A DNA stretch of 53,733 nt from Phycisphaerales bacterium Planc_01. GTDB lineage: Bacteria; Planctomycetota; Phycisphaerae; Sedimentisphaerales; Anaerobacaceae. How positions within the stretch are numbered: the first letter of the stretch is position 1; each line of letters starts with the position of its first letter. The notes under the pieces are model-generated. The model was not told where the DNA came from, did no database searches, and saw only the letters and a list, made by a program, of their open reading frames with translations. The stretch covers positions 1 to 53,733 of the forward strand of contig LVBB01000153.1 of the NCBI GenBank assembly GCA_001603075.1, given 5' to 3'. Shown in pieces: positions 51,641 to 53,733 of this stretch. A program made the position numbers and the translations under genes.

Positions 51641-53422
51641 TCAGGAGGCGTATTCGCGATAACGCTCGGCCACCTTGCCTTCGACCTCATTGCCTTTGTG
51701 GAAGTAGAATCGCCACTTGAAAGTGACGCTCTCACCGGCCGGGACGACCAGATTTCCGGTGCCGGCCGGCTTCCTTTCGAAGTCGTGAATGCCGAAGGGA
51801 TTGGCCGCAAACAGCCCGTAGTCCCGCACGTGCCACCACGTCGGATGGCGCGGGTTGCCCGGATGGTCGAAGATCGCCACGCCCACCACTTCGCCGTTTA
51901 CGGGCCCATAGTAGTCGCACCAGGCGGCCCGCTTGCCCCACGTGTCGCCCTCCCGTACGCCTTCGCTGTTGACGATGTGGCCCTGGCCCACTGGGCCTTT
52001 CAGACGCATCGTCGGCGCCAGGCGGATGGCCATGGTCCCTTCCTTGGTGTCGCCGAAGACCAGTTCGCCGTGCGAGGCGTGGATCGTGACTTCGAAGTCC
52101 AGGATTCGTGCATCCGGCCCGCCGGAGAAGCGGTGCCGGCGGGTGTCGGTGCAGATGGTCCGGCCGTCCGGGGCGATCCAGTTGTTCTGTGACGTGATGA
52201 CGCCGACCTGCGGCCCCGAGCTGATCTCGACGAACTTGTCGTGGACGATCCGCCCGCGGGTGTCGCCGTCGGCCCAGAAGTCCACGCCATTGACGTCGCC
52301 GTGCGTGAACCAGAGCGACTTGTGGTGCGGATGGTCCCGGGCCTCGTCGGGCTTCTCGGCCATCGGCCAATGGCGAATCACCGCCGCGCCCGTCGGCCCC
52401 ATCACCGGATAGAAATAGGGTCGCGGCTTGGCGGTGTGGCAGTACTCCGTGAACGGCTTGCCGTCGATCTCGACCGTGACTCTGTCGCTGTGCGGCGTGA
52501 CCTTTACTCCGCTGCCGGACCGCGTTCCGCCCGACTGGGCCTTGGCGACCATCTGCGCGAAGACCGCCTTCTGCGCCGCCAGCGCCGCCACGCGGTCGTC
52601 GGGCCGCGTCCGCGCCTCCAGCAGGACCCAGCCGTCGTAGTCCGTCCCCACCATCAGGTCGATCAGCTCCTGATAGGGATAGTCGTTCATGTCCAGCTCG
52701 CGGACGTGCGCGGTGGCACCGAAGAAAGGCCGGACGAGATGGAAATTGTACGTCAGCCCTTCGCCTTCGAGGTCCTGGCCATTGCAGTTCCAGCAGACCT
52801 TCACGTTGGGGTGGTCGGTGGCGTCCATGATCGCCTTGATCACCGGCAGCGGCGAGCAACTACCGTGGACTTCGAGCCGGATCTCCTGCCCGTGCGCCGC
52901 ACCGAACGCGCCCAGTTCGTTGAGCGATTTGCCGATCTGCTCGATCGTCTTCTCGTACGGGACGCCCTTTGGCAGATCGTTCGGCTTGACCTTGACGCCC
53001 GAGCCGCCGCAGTCGGCCGAAAGCACGACGTACTCCTTGGCGCCCTCGATCTCCTTCTGCAAGCGGTCGCGCTCGGGATAATGAAACGCGAAGTTGGTCC
53101 CGAGCCCGACCAGCGTCACGCCGCTGTCGTCGAATCGCCTCTTGACCTCGGCTCGCTCGTCCTTGCTGAGATTCGATTCGACCCCGTGCGCGTGCTGGGT
53201 CCGGAGCTCGACGCCGAGAACGCCGGTCTTGCGGCAGTTGGCGATCAGCGCCGGCAACGGCCAGTCATCCCCCCAAAGGTACGTGACCAGGCCGAATTTC
53301 ATCTTCGCCCCCGGTGTCGCCAAGACCAGGGCCCGGCCCACCGGACCGAGGGCGACCAGACCGGCTCCCAGCGACATCGAACGGGTGAGAAACTCGCGGC
53401 GTGTGGTGTGATATTCGCTCAT
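51641..53422 (-). CDS. Fusion of a TIM-barrel sugar isomerase domain and a DUF6807 (PmoA-type) domain, Tat-exported
   Basis: A 593-residue protein with twin-arginine signal TTRREFLTRSMSLGAGLVALG (about residues 5-25). Residues about 40-290 form a sugar phosphate isomerase/epimerase-type barrel (KFGLVTYLWGDDWPLPALIANC, then IRLEVHGSC and WNCNGQDLEGEGLTYNF). Residues about 310-593 are DUF6807, once annotated PmoA: HPHHKSLWFTHGDVNGVDFW, WIAPDGRTICTD, RHPTWWHVRDYGLFAANPFG and SVTFKWRFYFHKG. The name PmoA does not mean methane monooxygenase. ATG 53422 has AAAGGGG upstream. The frame continues to 53566, but that part is leader. First gene of the operon with the oxidoreductase and isomerase, so a sugar or glycoside reaction chain is likely. 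Confidence 0.88.
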   Translation of the reverse strand: MSEYHTTRREFLTRSMSLGAGLVALGPVGRALVLATPGAKMKFGLVTYLWGDDWPLPALIANCRKTGVLGVELRTQHAHGVESNLSKDERAEVKRRFDDSGVTLVGLGTNFAFHYPERDRLQKEIEGAKEYVVLSADCGGSGVKVKPNDLPKGVPYEKTIEQIGKSLNELGAFGAAHGQEIRLEVHGSCSPLPVIKAIMDATDHPNVKVCWNCNGQDLEGEGLTYNFHLVRPFFGATAHVRELDMNDYPYQELIDLMVGTDYDGWVLLEARTRPDDRVAALAAQKAVFAQMVAKAQSGGTRSGSGVKVTPHSDRVTVEIDGKPFTEYCHTAKPRPYFYPVMGPTGAAVIRHWPMAEKPDEARDHPHHKSLWFTHGDVNGVDFWADGDTRGRIVHDKFVEISSGPQVGVITSQNNWIAPDGRTICTDTRRHRFSGGPDARILDFEVTIHASHGELVFGDTKEGTMAIRLAPTMRLKGPVGQGHIVNSEGVREGDTWGKRAAWCDYYGPVNGEVVGVAIFDHPGNPRHPTWWHVRDYGLFAANPFGIHDFERKPAGTGNLVVPAGESVTFKWRFYFHKGNEVEGKVAERYREYAS

Positions 53423-53733
53423 GGTTACGCCCCTTTGGAATCGTCGTGATGGACGTCGAAGGACAACACCGCTCCAGCGAAGCTCCTGCGATTCGTCGTA
53501 TCCGCGACAGGGACACCCACCGTGCGACGCTCGGGGTATGGGGCCGGAGCGGCCCCTTGCAGCCACGCGACCTGTCCCGGCAGGCGTCCACCCACAAAAC
53601 TGGATTATCGTCCCCCCCGACCGTCCCTGTCAACCCCTTTTGCCCCTGAGTCATCTCCCAGTTTTGGCCAAAGAGTTCGTGCTTCAAGCGGCGCAAGAGA
53701 TACTGGCAGGTGGGGAGAGGGCAGGTTTGCATG
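53423..53733 (-). other. 311-bp region: leader of the operon and window edge
   Basis: No gene is supported here. It holds the promoter at 53604-53633 and its leader, which contains a 6-bp GC hairpin (GGGGCC/GGCCCC, 53540-53556). An open frame reaching the right edge has no recognisable protein features, and beyond 53634 I see nothing notable. Confidence 0.5.
53604..53633 (-). promoter_or_regulatory. Promoter of the sugar-processing operon
   Basis: On the minus strand, consensus TTGACA (53633-53628) and GATAAT (53609-53604, 5/6 to -10) are 18 bases apart. A start near 53597 gives a leader of about 175 nt to the ATG at 53422. It is the best promoter match in the window. Confidence 0.6.

Noticed and set aside
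50168-52192. A 674-codon frame on the plus strand opposite the oxidoreductase operon
   Set aside because: Antisense composition only. The minus strand is a clear operon with promoter and terminator.
51641-53422. Particulate methane monooxygenase subunit (PmoA)
   Set aside because: The domain once carried this name but is DUF6807. No copper-enzyme or membrane features.

Overview
This 53.7 kb window is high-GC, densely coded bacterial chromosome. It suggests a planctomycete, most likely of the Phycisphaerae/Sedimentisphaerales type. That is inferred from gene content, not from a marker tree. The clues are a large secreted LamG/discoidin protein with repeated YYWRVDEVN-type segments, twin-arginine-exported Gfo/Idh/MocA and DUF6807 proteins, a BlaI/M56 pair whose M56 protein carries a giant beta-propeller tail, a prepilin-like H-x-DG protein, and a tandem-redoxin secreted protein. 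No rRNA, tRNA, CRISPR array, phage gene or insertion sequence was recognised.

Layout. 0.1-1.65 kb: a small LsrG-like (ABM-fold) enzyme and an iron-type alcohol dehydrogenase, facing mutS2 (no Smr domain), a panE-like reductase, a DEDD exonuclease-like protein and a single-HKD PLD protein. 6.1-10.5 kb: ribokinase, sugar-binding lipoprotein, double ABC ATPase and an M50 membrane protease with zinc ribbons. The transporter permease is absent. 10.65 kb: a lone hisA. 11.4-15.7 kb: a BlaI repressor and a 1252-residue M56 membrane peptidase with a propeller and a C-terminal beta-sandwich, driven by a promoter that carries a palindrome in its spacer. 15.8-21 kb: HD protein, parvulin-type isomerase, acpS, mnmG and a radical SAM protein, all in one direction. 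21-25.5 kb: GH10 xylanase and the LamG protein, the latter behind a long G/U-rich leader. 26-33.6 kb: tandem redoxin, prepilin-like protein, mfd and transketolase, with three palindromic repeat elements, one of them in frame inside mfd. 33.9-35.7 kb: a membrane protein that looks like TIGR03546 fused to an AsmA/TIGR03545-like region.

The most distinctive region is 35.99-46.28 kb, a polyphosphate island. On the minus strand, in transcription order, it has a stand-alone HD hydrolase, a guanylate-kinase-like protein with a broken P-loop, a CHAD protein, a calcineurin-type phosphoesterase fused to an HD domain, Ppx/GppA and PPK1. A 52-residue zinc-binding-type protein, a PilZ protein and a ferritin-like protein follow. 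A PPK2 is divergently transcribed from the head of the cluster. Three of these proteins share a related HD module, so synthesis, breakdown, binding and nucleotide transfer of polyphosphate appear to be encoded together with unassigned regulatory or hydrolytic parts. I consider this the best candidate for an undescribed system.

The right end (49.2-53.6 kb) is a self-contained sugar-processing operon. It has a near-consensus promoter at 53.6 kb, a TIM-barrel/DUF6807 fusion, a Gfo/Idh/MocA oxidoreductase, a sugar isomerase and an intrinsic terminator at 49.22 kb. Before it lie a lipoprotein, an HI0933-family flavoprotein and an M48 protease lipoprotein. Start codons were chosen by Shine-Dalgarno fit and by overlap with the upstream gene. 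All family calls come from reading motifs, without database searches.
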